From Zhengitettix transpicula (Eukaryota > Arthropoda > Insecta > Orthoptera > Tetrigidae), in the NCBI GenBank assembly GCA_037074705.1, contig CM073594.1:79299009-79363008 (forward strand): 64,000 nucleotides of DNA. Reading direction: 5' to 3'. How positions within the stretch are numbered: the first letter of the stretch is position 1; every line of letters starts with the position of its first letter. The notes beneath the pieces are model-generated. The model was given only the letters and a program-made list of their open reading frames with translations. It was not told the origin of the DNA and did no database searches. Position numbers and translations under genes: made by a program. This document shows positions 24,055 through 34,834 of this stretch, one piece after another.

Positions 24055-24282
24055 TTAACCTGTCGATCTACTGAGCGTCACAGAGGTCCCGGTTCGAATC
24101 CATGCATGAGCGTGGATGTTTGTGCTCTTCATGGCCCTGAAAATTTCGATTAAGGTTGTAGGAAAATCGCTACATTGACCACGTGCCACTGATAATTCCA
24201 GAATGTGTCAAGTAAAATGACAGACTGGCAACCGTCCTAGTAGGCTACGGCCCTCAACGGACTGTGGAGCCAATGACGATAA
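24055..24282 (+). repeat. tRNA-derived SINE, second copy
   Basis: Same family as the 23.4 kb copy: B box GGTTCGAATCC near 24092, then GTGGATGTTTGTG, ATTCCAGAATGTGTC, ATGACAGACTGGCAACCGTC and GGACTGTGGAGCCAATGA. The A-box half is mostly lost. Confidence 0.83.
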
Positions 24283-24388
24283 TAATCATTATTTTATCTT
24301 GTAAATTTAAGTTATTAATGCTGGACTTTGTCAATATATTAAATTTCAACAATATAACAGCTTCTAACCAAATAACTAATATTTCACA

Positions 24389-25077
24389 CTAGCTGGATGC
24401 TCGGCGTTGCCTGGGTTGTCATAATGAAACTCAGCAATATCAAAAACCCCGGATTTGTCCAATCTAGAATGTTTGAGCGTTATTTTTATGTAACTTCCCA
24501 TCACGCCCCTAAAATTTCTAGCCTCCCTTACTAAAAGAGTTTGAACGTGTACACACACAACATGGGTATAAATAATAACAATATAATTAACCCCATAAAA
24601 TATTTATTCGTCGCAAATATCGGCCGTTTAACATATTAGAATTTTTCAACCCCTGTCCACTTCCGCCCTCGGCGGTTAAACTGCAAATTTCATGCCATAA
24701 TTAAACTCTGCGAGATATATAACCCCGGGTTTTACTCTAATCTTGGTTGTTTTCGCGTTATTTTCTTGTAACGTCAGTCCACCCCGCCCCTAAAGATTCT
24801 CCCCTCCCGTGTCGATAGGGGATGAAATTATACTCCACCTAAATCTGGAAAACATTATAAATCTCATTGTCACTGAATAATATTCATTCGACGCAAATAT
24901 CGGCCGTTTTAGGATGTGAGAAAGTTTCCAACCCCTGTCCCTGGGCGGAGGGGGGGGGGTAGTCGTGTCTTACATCCACAGCGTTTGTTCCGTTTTTCAA
25001 GGAACACTTGGTCGAAATTTATGTAGATTTCTACGTGGAACATGCATACAAACGTGCAGTCAATTGTATTTATTAGA
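24389..25077 (-). mobile_element. Non-autonomous Helitron, minus strand, 689 bp
   Basis: On the minus strand it begins A|TCTAATAAATACAATTGACT (from 25077) and ends GCCGAGCATCCAGCTAG|T (24389). The plus-strand body has two diverged copies of one module, each with ATTCGTCGCAAATATCGGCCG or ATTCGACGCAAATATCGGCCG preceded by a TTTCGCGTTATTTTCTTGTA-type block. It has no helicase gene. Confidence 0.8.
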
Positions 25078-26463
25078 TTTCGGACTTGACTTGCTTGAGG
25101 GTCGGTACATTTATTTTGTTTACCGTTTTGGAACTTGTGAATTGAAGTCTTCAAAGTTTGTATACAAAGGAAGGTTGATTTAATTTATGGAATTTATTAT
25201 TACAATTTATTGAATATTGGAATTACGAACAATTTTTAATTAATTGAATTATTTCTGTTTATAGTTAACTTCAAATATATACAGTAGATTTTTGTATTTT
25301 ATAGGTTTATATTAATTTAGGTCTCCCTTCGCATTATTGATGTGCAAAATTTGGGACGAAACCTTATATTTCTCTGTTTTCTGAATTTCACCTGAATCTT
25401 TCAGTATATTACATATCCACGTTTTATGGTTTTATTGGATATCATTTATTTACTTAATGTCAAAAATATCAATTTTTCAATAAAAAATTACATAATTACG
25501 TGAGTTATTCAAAATTACCAACAGCACGTTGATCAATGTTATTAAAAATACGAATGTAGAATAAAAATTATGTTATGAAGATAAGAAAATCTACGATTCT
25601 GATAGGTAAATAATTCACGGTATCATAATTAACTCTATTTAATTCAATGTAAAATACGTAACTATTTTAACATAAATTATATGTCGGGGTAGGTTTTTCC
25701 GTCATGACAACTAGATTAATTTTAGAAGGATCGGGAAATCACTTACGGAGCATTTAAAAACATTCTTAAAAGTAGTGACATTTTTCTACAAATATTATAC
25801 CAGATTTACTTGGTGCACTTTTCTTTTTGACATGAATAATATTAGTCTTCTATAGCATATTTGAGGTTTTAATGATAGTTTTCAATGTCGCTGCCGAGTT
25901 CTTTTCCTTTTCTCAGGAATAATAATCCTAACGACCGCAACATGTCAGTATGAATTGAAGTAGCTTCGCTGTAGACATCGTTAAGGCATGTCCAATTTCC
26001 TTCAACGAAGATGTTTGCTGATAAGAAGTGTGTCGTACGAGAACATCGACAACAATCGCCCTACATTTAACCTCAACCTTTTGTAGTTTGAGAACGGTAT
26101 GATTTTATAGAAATTAAGTTTTCATTCGTACCTATTGTATTGAAATAACGCTGTCTTTCAGAACCTCTGAAAATCATTAAATATTCTATTGTTGAATAAG
26201 ATAATCATAGTAGAATCTAGCTGGATGTACTTTGGTCACACGGAAATAAAAATTGTTACGGCTAATGTTTGGCATAAAAATTGTGTATAATGTATACTGA
26301 TAATAAGATTGGGACTATTAATTTGCTTTAATGTTTTTCTAATAATTTCTTGTTCTTGTATCAAGTTCTTTTGATTTCAGATTTACTGTGTTTCAGAGGT
26401 TATTAGTTTGAAACAAGCAATTAATAGATTTATCTTTTATATTAGTAATTTATATTAATATAC
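25078..26463. other. Mostly anonymous, with one protein-like patch on the minus strand
   Basis: AT-rich. On the minus strand about 26095-25870, two overlapping frames look locally protein-like but are short (45-60 codons), out of phase with each other and lack any motif I know. Confidence 0.35.
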
Positions 26464-27454
26464 TGTAATAATTAACATAATTGTGTTATTTTTAAATGAA
26501 TAACACTATTAACTTTATACAACAAACAACATTTATTATGCCAAATTTAAAACAATTATAAAATATACAAAATAATTGGGATCTCAGGGTCTTGAACTGG
26601 GTTTGATAATGGCAGAATTTATATAATCAAAGAACACCAAATTTTACATTTATTTTATAAGCAACTCGATGCGTCTAAACATAGACGGAAATTTGTTCAT
26701 GAAGAAAATTATGCTAAAAGATTGAGTTTAAACAATTTCATTTTATCAATAATTAAAGAATGATCTGAATAATTAAAGAACGATCTGACGTTTATCTTTT
26801 ACAAACGGTTTACAATAATTTTAAAGTTTTCTTTATACTCACGGTAGCCCAGGACTCATTTTTAACTTTTCGTGCACAATTTTGGGGTTTTCACAGATTC
26901 TAATTACTCACAGACTCTAATTATTCACAGACTCTAATTAGCATAATTTGTCGGTTAGTTTAAAATGGATTGGTTGATTCTCGATGATTCACTGCAAACT
27001 GGATTTGTAGATCTCGTGAGTCATGTTGAAAATGCATCTCACTGGTTTTGTCTGTTGACTGAAGATTTATTTATTTGATATAACAGCGTACTTATTACTG
27101 GAACACATTCTCTCGTTCCTTAAATTAGACCTTTCTGATTTTATATCTCGCCGTTCACTGCCCGACTGTAAAACTTTTGTAATTAGAATTTTCTGGTCTT
27201 TATGCCTCGCCGTTCATTGCCCGACTGTCTTGTTCAAATTTTCATGAATTAGAATTTTGGTCTGTTCTCATTGCTGCTTACTACCAGACTGTTCGTTCGT
27301 CTCGTCAATTTTGAGCGCGTAAAACCTCTCAACTGCTCAACAATTCTCTCCCTTCATTGTCGGTTTGTTGTGGCGTCCGCTACCGCTATCAATAATGTGT
27401 CCTCTACAATTCAACTTTTCAATTAGAACAATGCCTTAATTACCAATTATTACA
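26464..27454. repeat. LTR-like repeat, family A2, with 4 bp target duplication
   Basis: It starts TGTAATAATTAA and ends CAATTATTACA. The four bases ATAC occur just before it (26460-26463) and just after it (27455-27458), as expected for an integrated LTR. It shares CTCAGGGTC...CTGGGTTTGATAATGGC and GACGTTTATCTTTTA with the 31.97-33.01 kb repeat. A 16-17 bp unit (CACAGACTCTAATTA) is repeated three times at 26893-26942. There is no coding sequence between the ends, so a solo LTR is likely. Confidence 0.68.
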
Positions 27455-27721
27455 ATACTAATAAAATAATTGGATGTACAAATGAAATGTGGGACGTATG
27501 CTTGACAATTTTTCATTGCCAATAAAAATATTATTAACATTACAATAATGAAATATGGCCAGTAACAATCAGAAAATTTTTATTTTCAACCATGGAAGTT
27601 CTTTAAGAATTTCCAAGTTCATACATCGTTTTGTATTTAAGATATGATATGATAACTTTGTTTAAATAAAGAAATCCGTAATTTAGGGATGAAATTTTGT
27701 GCTTGAAATTAATGTTCAATA

Positions 27722-28323
27722 ATAGCTGCGTGCCCGGCGTAGCCTCGTTTGTCACAATTAAAGTCAGCCACATCCATAATCCCGGATTTGACTTCAATCT
27801 CGGTTGTTTTCGAGTTATTTTTTTGTAACGCCACTCCAACCCTATCCCCGAAGGTGCTACCCTCTAATGCCGAAAGGGGTTGAAATTATACACAAAAGTA
27901 TTTGGAGAAACGCTATCTCATTGACCCCCAAAAATGATCTTTCGATGAAATTTATTGGCCTTTTTAACACGTTTTGAAAATTTCACTGGGGGTTAAACGG
28001 CAAGTTGAATGTCATAATTAAACTCAGCGATATCCATAAGCCAGGATTATACCTCAATCTTGGCTGTTTTTACACTATTTTTGGTAAGCACCTCCACTCC
28101 CACCCTTAAAGGTGCTCCCTTCCTATGCCGAAAGGGGTTGAAATTAAACACAAACAACATTGAGAGAAACACGATCAATCGTATTCATCCCAAAAAATAT
28201 TTTTCCGAAGCAAATCGGTCGTTTTAGCATGTTTAAAAATTTTCACCACGGCCCCTGGGGATAGTAGACATGTCTTACCACCACAGTCTTTGTACACACA
28301 AACAGCCTATTTTATTCATTAGA
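27722..28323 (-). mobile_element. Non-autonomous Helitron, minus strand, 602 bp
   Basis: On the minus strand it begins A|TCTAATGAATAAAATAGG (from 28323) and ends near GGCACGCAGCTAT (27722), with CTAG mutated to CTAT. The two-module body seen in the 24.4 kb copy is clear: GAAAGGGGTTGAAATTATAC near 27876 and GAAAGGGGTTGAAATTAAAC near 28130. Confidence 0.78.
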
Positions 28324-29443
28324 TATATAGTTCAATTCTTGAACTACCTTAATTCTTTGAAAAATTTATTTTGACTATTTTGAACACATTTAATCATTTT
28401 ACATTGTATAAAGTGTCAGATATTGATCGATATAATTATTAATAGTAATATTATAAAGAATCATTTTATTTTCCACCCCTGTTAAATAACTGATTTTTAA
28501 GTTTCTGTCCAATTTGTGGATTACAAATAAATATAGCCTCAAAATTATTTATAACTTAGAGTAGTTTTCTGAGAAGTCCAACTACTTAAAATCAAGTTTT
28601 GGAACACACTCCATTTAGTCCCAAAATGGTGGATTATATTAAGATATTTCTTAAAATCTTGCTTTGTCCCTATGTAACTTTGAAATAAAGTTACATCTAA
28701 ATCAGTCCGACGGTTTTAGTGTGGGAAGTCAAATAATACAGCGTGATGTGTAAAAAATAAAGAAAATATCTATCTTCGTTATAAATTAATATATTTTTGT
28801 TGCCATACATTTTTCTGAGAAGTGCCAAATTAAAGAACTGATGTCTATCAAACGAGGCATATATCATCATTATTACGGTTATTGATCCTTTAAATAATAC
28901 CGTACATTTATTGGTTGGCTGACTTCTGGTTACTTTGAATTATTATGACTTTTCGTTTAATAAAAATGGTGTAAAAATAGATTAAATTGTTTAATTTGAT
29001 GTTGTTATTTAGGTGGTCTGAGTCAGTCGTTCTTACGAGATTTCCTATATGAAAATCTTGAAACTAACTAATGTATGAATTAAATAAAAATAACCTTACG
29101 ATGTTAGAGGATCGTTGTAATCCGCTCATAAAAATTAAATATGGGAAAACAAAAATCCTCTTAGCTCATATATTGGCATTTGAATTGTGAATTCGATTTA
29201 GGACACACAAAAACCGGTTCAAACCCTAAGAATAAATTTCGTCTAAAATATATTCTACAATCAATTTTGGTTTAAGCAACTAAATCAGCTAAAAAAATTA
29301 ATGGACACATTATACTTTTAAGATATTACCAGCATGGTGAGATAAAATAACCTGTTCGTTCTAGGAACGGATTATTACTTGCTTGATATAAATGCTTGAA
29401 TTGTAAAATATTATCAATATTCACACAAATGACTTAATTAATA
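28324..29443. other. No recognised feature
   Basis: AT-rich, with stop codons in all frames at high density. Confidence 0.45.
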
Positions 29444-30263
29444 CGAGGCATGTTCAAAAAGTAAGTGCACTGTGACCGTAACGGGCTGGGAATTTTTGTT
29501 TTGTGAGGTTTGGCAACACTGAGTGTTAGAGAGAAATGTTATGAAAGAGCGAGAATCCAAGAAACACGTCGTAGAGTTCAGTTGCGTCAAAGATGTCGTG
29601 AAAGAAATTCCGCCAAGTGCGAGCCACGTACTGTGATCCGCTACCTACTCGCGGAAGGTGAGGTTTTTCTGAGCTCTAATATGACTGGAGATGAAACGTG
29701 GACGACTCATTACACGCAAAAAATCATGGTCTCAGTGTTTTGATACTGACAAGGAATAATGTTGGCCGAATTTCTGCCTAATAGAGAGACCATCAATGCA
29801 CAACGATACTGTGAGACCTTAAAAAAACTCAAAGAAGGGTAATTTATGAGGAGAGGAGTGTGCTAGATGCACGAAAAGGTCCGTCCTCACACAGCCTTAG
29901 TCACCAAGGCGGTCTTTGACTCATTTTGTTGGGATGTTTAGAACAACTCCCGGATTTCCCTGACTTGACGCCTTCAGATTATTATCTTTTCACTTCCCTG
30001 AAGGCACACATGGGGAGAATTCAATTTTCAATTGCTTAGCAGGTGCAGAAAAGGGTTCTGAAATGGGGGAAGGAGCTGGCGGGAGAGTTCTTCGAGGAGG
30101 GTATAAAGAAGCTTGTGCCACGGATCACCACAAGCATTGAACGAGATGGCAATTATGTGGTTTTAGTCATCAAGTGTATCATCAATACCGTGATAATTTT
30201 CTCAAGTACGTTTTTTCTAAAATATTTAAAAATCTAGAACACTTCCTTTCTGAACATGCCACG
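29444..30263 (+). mobile_element. Internally deleted mariner, 820 bp
   Basis: The terminal repeats are CGAGGCATGTTCAAAAAGTA at 29444 and the complement of CTTTCTGAACATGCCACG ending at 30263. TA flanks both (29442-29443 and 30264-30265). It is about 450 bp shorter than a complete mariner. The TIRs differ from those of the other mariners here, so it is a separate lineage. Confidence 0.88.
29510..30180 (+). pseudogene. Mariner transposase remnant
   Basis: Recognisable pieces in several frames are: MTGDETWTTHYTQ (first catalytic Asp region) fused directly to KIMVSVF by an in-frame deletion, then LAEFLPNRETINAQRYCETL, RPHTA, and near the end KWGKELAGEFFEEGIKKLVPRI. The DNA-binding half is mostly gone and the second Asp block is eroded. 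It cannot encode an active enzyme. Confidence 0.82.
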
Positions 30264-30265
30264 TA

Positions 30266-31024
30266 TGAAGAACATTCAACAATTTGTTGAAACTGTGCTG
30301 AATCAAGCTTCGTAGCCATAGTTTCAGTAATCATAAATGTGTTTCGTCTGTAAATAATGAAGTCATCAGAGAAGAAGGGTCAACAGCTATAAATATCAAT
30401 TTTGTAAAATTTAATTCTTTTGTAATCGTACCGGATAAAATGTAGTATATGACAATATGAATAATATGCTAAAAATATTTCATTGACAATACTTTCGAAA
30501 CAATTATTTGTACAGTGTAAATTTTTTTTTACATATAAGAGCCGAAATAAATATAACGTAGATAATCTTGCGAAACAAGCAACAAAGTAATATTAATCAT
30601 TGTAAAATCATGAAAATGAATTTGATTGCACTTTATTGTTTAAATGTTATATTTTTTTAATACCGCCAGTATACTTGAATTTCATTTGGTCCCTGACTAG
30701 CCAGACTAAGAGCTACGTAAGTGACAGGAGCAGAGGCGAAATGTCCTGTAAAAAGAAGCCTCTGTATGCCTGAGGCGACGTGATAAACTAGTCTCCCGAG
30801 ATACAAAAATGTATCATCCTGCCTCAACTCCCCGATTTTTTTGTAGTGTATCTTACGTGCCATATATCACGTGGGAAGAATGTGGAGAGTTTTGCTATTG
30901 CAATAATATAAACTTAAAACATAATTCTGAAAAAATCTTTATAATCAGAAACGAATGGAAAGTTATATTTATTGTCTGTTCCGTGCCATAAATCCGCAGT
31001 CATCAAATTAGTTGCACGATATAT
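30266..31024. other. No recognised feature
   Basis: AT-rich. The 60-68 codon frames at 30657-30991 are on opposite strands and carry no motif. Confidence 0.4.
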
Positions 31025-31903
31025 ATTTTAATGATTAACTTGTTCTTAATTAAACAATATTATTAAACAAAATTATTTCCATGAATTTAAATCGATAGTT
31101 CATTTATGAAACAATTAATTTATTACTTTACTATACAATTTACTTTATTCAGTAGAAATTTATAACATTTTAATATGAGATTAATTACATTTAAAGTTTA
31201 GAGATTTTATAACTCTTTTCTCAGGGTCATTTATCTGGGCCAGCTAAGTAAAGAAACAACCTTTATATTTACGTTACACAATTCCAGAATTTACAAACTA
31301 AAAAGTTAAACAATCAAAACAAAAACGCAAAAGCCTTTAATTATCGTTTACAAAACTTAATTAAATTGGTTTCTACTTACAAATATTTGGCTGGTACCAG
31401 ACTTAACTCTCCTGGGCTCGGGCTCACAATTCACACTAAAAGGTCATGAAAACACTGACTCTACACTTGATTGTACGGTCGTAGCTTTCGAGTTTCTCCT
31501 CTGGGAACTGGAACTGCTGCTCCCTCCGGATTATTAGTTAGACAGATTGTTACAAAATTGTTCCTATGTGGAAACTGATGATGGTCTCGGTACTCGTAGA
31601 AAATTTAAATGTGACGCTGATTATTAGGGTACTCTTTGCAGTATTACAATGTATGTCGCTGTCCAAACTTTCTAAAACTTGTAACCTTTTCGGTTTGATC
31701 TATACGCTGGCCACGCTGTTCGTTGTCCGCTCTCAAATTTTTACTTCAACACCCGACTTCAAACCAGACCGACTGACTTCCAGAAAGTGCTCGCGGCTCA
31801 AACAAAGCCCACCTATACATTGTTGTCTTTGAAGATTGATACCGCAAACAATCCATCATAACTATCCAATTATTAAAATCATTAATGGCCTCTAATTAAT
31901 ATT

Positions 31904-31906
<3 letters not shown>
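31025..31906 (-). repeat. LTR-like repeat, family A (minus relative to 46 kb copy)
   Basis: It ends CTAATTAATATTACA at 31906. In reverse it matches the 46.36 kb copy through GGCCATTAATG, ACAATGTATAGG, GCCGCGAGCACTTTCTG and GCTGGTACCAGAC, and through CTCAGGGTCATTTATCTGGG. The left boundary is uncertain. The 88-codon frame at 31566-31832 lies in this repeat and is probably chance. Confidence 0.6.

Positions 31907-31964
<58 letters not shown>
31907..31964. repeat. (AT)n microsatellite, 58 bp
   Basis: A pure AT run lying exactly between the ATTACA end of one LTR-like repeat and the TGTAAT start of another. Confidence 0.95.
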
Positions 31965-31967
<3 letters not shown>

Positions 31968-33014
31968 AATAATTAAAAAAAGATGGACTTTTAAATCAAC
32001 TTTAACAAACAATAGCTTTATTTTTAAAACTTTAAAACAATTACACAAATAATTACAAATATAATTTATCTCAGGGTCATTACTGGGTTTGATAATGGCT
32101 AATCATTTATTTAGAAATATTATTAACACAAATTTCAATAAAAAGATTTACTCGTCAATTAACAAAGACGAAATTTACTTGTCAACGAAATTAAACTAAA
32201 AAGATGGATTCTACTTTACAATTTTTTTAATTAAAAGAAGGGAACGAAATTTGACGTCTATCTTTTAATCAGGTTTACATAATGAGTTGTTTTATATTGG
32301 TACTCACGGCTGCCCAGCATTCCAGGATACTTTTGACTTACGAAGCACTATGTCGGGTTTTTGTACAGCTTCTACTAAAACTCACTGATTCTAAAATTAA
32401 TATTTTTAGATCAAAATCAGGAACCAGGAACCTCCTCTTCGTCTCTCCCTCACTCAGTTGACTCCTGCTACTTATCTGCCTGGCTATGTTCACCAAAACT
32501 GTCTGTGCTTAGCAGGTGTTATAGTTCTGCGTGTGTGAATGTTTTATCTATGCTTTCCTGCAAGCTCGTTTCGATTCTCGCTCTCGCCTTTCTCTTTCGT
32601 CCTCGTCTCTCGGTACGTGTTTTAATCTCCAAGTTCCAAAAGTTCTTTCACGACCACCCGATCGCTGAGGATTCGAAATACAGACTGAACTCTACCGTAT
32701 CTTAATGTGAACTCCACTCTACCGTAACGTGATCTGCACTCTCTCATACCATAACGTGAACTCTTAATGCGACCTGCCTTCTGCCATATCATAACGTGAA
32801 CTCTTAATGCGATCTGCCTTCTGCCATATCATAACGTGAACTGCTTCTCGTCTTGCAAATCCGAGCGCTGCATACGCCATTTTTCAGGGCTTTCGACAAA
32901 GAAAACAATGCTCTGCTTCATTGTTGCTCTGTTATGTACCGCCGTAAGAATATATTTCTCAAACAATTTATATTTTCAAATTTACAATTAATGTGTTAAT
33001 TAATTGGCATTACG
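31965..33014. repeat. LTR-like repeat, family A2
   Basis: It starts TGTAATAATTAAAA and ends GGCATTACG. It shares CTCAGGGTCATTACTGGGTTT and the GACGTCTATCTTTTAATC region with the 26.46 kb copy. It contains a 40 bp tandem repeat at 32751-32842 (unit begins ATAACGTGAACTCTTAATGC), two full copies plus a partial one and a more diverged upstream relative. No gag or pol. Confidence 0.58.
32751..32842 (+). repeat. 40 bp tandem repeat inside LTR-like element
   Basis: Units at 32751-32790 and 32791-32830 differ by one base (GACCTGCC against GATCTGCC). A partial third unit follows. Confidence 0.9.
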
Positions 33015-33559
33015 ATATATATAAATGGATTACAAAAATATGTTTATATTATTGTTGATCAAATAATTGCAGTGTCCAGTCAAAAAATATGAAGCATATA
33101 ATACAGTTCATTCTGAATTATAAACACACAAAATAACTATTGAAAGAAACTGTTTTATAATGATCCTCAAGACTATTCGTAATGTTTTAAATAATCTTTG
33201 ACTGAATAAGTAAGTTGAAATCTTTATTTATTTTATAGTTTGTAGAGAAGATAACGCGCATATACTCAAAACTGCCGTATTTGCCGAAGTAGGCCGATGT
33301 TTTCCGAAGATAACCGCCGATTCTTTTTTCTGCAGACTGTTTGAATCTTTCTGTTACTCCGTGTTTAATATTCGTTGGTAAAAAGTACATTGTAAAAGAA
33401 CATACAGGTTTTGCATATTTATTTATTATTTATTACACGCGTGTAAGTATAAATATGCAAAACCCGTGCGAATTCCGAGAACTATCTATTCAGTTGATGG
33501 CTGGCATCCGTGGAGTAAACATCGTGCTACAACAAGTGGTGCTACGCTAGTGTTTATAC
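33015..33559. other. No recognised feature
   Basis: Flank of the LINE at 33.56 kb. Short frames on both strands (33187-33550) have no motif. Confidence 0.4.
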
Positions 33560-33701
33560 ACGTCGCTCGGGCAGTGAAGTGAGGTCTACCCCAGTTACTG
33601 AGTTGTAAGTGGCGTGTTTTTGCATTCGTGTTTCTATAGTGGCGAAGATAGAAGATTGAAATTAGAACCCTTAATCAGAGACGGGCAGACAACTGAACAA
33701 G

Positions 33702-34828
33702 ATGAACACCGAACCTACCCCCAAGAAGAACATATGTCCCAGATAAGTCACACTCCATCATATTAGGAGCCGTTCAAGGACTTATCACAGATGAGTACTT
33801 AGACGCAATAGTAAATTATGTAACTCCTTCCAATATTAGATACATCTCGAAAATCTCGAACGAAAGGATCTGCATCTTCTTAAGTTCTAAAGACGAAGCG
33901 GATCGGATTACATCCAAGATTACCTCCATTAGCATTAAGAACCACACCATTCCCGTCCAACCTCTGATAAACAAGCACATTAGAGCAATAATTTCCAATG
34001 TCTCCCCAGTCATACCCAATTCACTTATCGAAGCAGAGCTTCAAAAACTGAACATAACCCCAACATCAAGGATCACATCCATCATGGCAAATAGATCGGA
34101 TAAGAGATTCTCCCACATCCTAAGTTTTCGGAGGCAGTTTTATGACGACCCGATTATCACCCATCGACTACCGGAATCCATGCTGATTAACCACAAAGAC
34201 ACAAACTATAGGATCTTCATCACATTGGAAACTGACAACTGCTTTCTATGTAAGAGACAGGGTCACTATGCCAGAGACTGTGTATTACGGCAAAATAATC
34301 CTGAAAAGGTCCTTCGTAATACCGAGCAAATAGTGACATACCCCATCCACATCCATCTTGGTAACTAGAAACGCGGAGCAACCCGTAATGGGGGATACAA
34401 GTGCCACACTCAGTTCTAAGAAACGTCCATCGCAAAAAACAGACGACTCTGTAAAACCAAATTTCCCCAGCCTCGAGGCTCCCCGCACCGCAAACCCGGT
34501 AAAGAAAACAAAATCCCGCGCCTTAACGTTATCAAATGCCACCATCGAGGAATCTCTTGAATTTGCACGTCCAACATTTGAAACCAACAATATTAAGATC
34601 CCCCTGCCATTCGACCAAATCAAGTCACTCATGCTCAATTCTTTATCTTCCAAACATCCAATAAACGTTGCCGGTGACTACAACATTTCGCCGGACAAAC
34701 TCATTGAAATCACAACCATGATTTATCCATCTGTCAAGCATAAACTGACGCGACTAATTAACCGTGTGAAGAAACAAACCAAGGAAGCCTCATCTGATCC
34801 AGACTCCTCCATCTGCAACAGTGACTAG
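33702..34828 (+). pseudogene. LINE ORF1 (gag-like, CCHC zinc knuckle), frameshifted
   Basis: ORF1 proteins coat the element RNA. From ATG 33702 the frame reads MNTEPTPKKNICPR and stops at 33744. A second frame continues SHSIILGAVQGLITDEYLDA through to a zinc knuckle CFLCKRQGHYARDC (C-x2-C-x4-H-x4-C, near 34240-34280) and ends at 34368. A third frame (34358-34828) carries the C-terminal part, with PLPFDQIKSLMLNSL, VAGDYNISPDK and RLINRVKKQTKEA. The stop at 34826 is 6 nt before the ORF2 ATG, a typical close ORF1-ORF2 arrangement. The C-terminal part is clearly related to the 61.36 kb frame. Confidence 0.85.
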
Positions 34829-34834
34829 TTTTGT

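Noticed and set aside
32751..32842. CRISPR-like direct repeats
   Set aside because: The 40 bp units are contiguous with no spacers and lie inside an LTR-like repeat in animal DNA. This is an ordinary tandem repeat.
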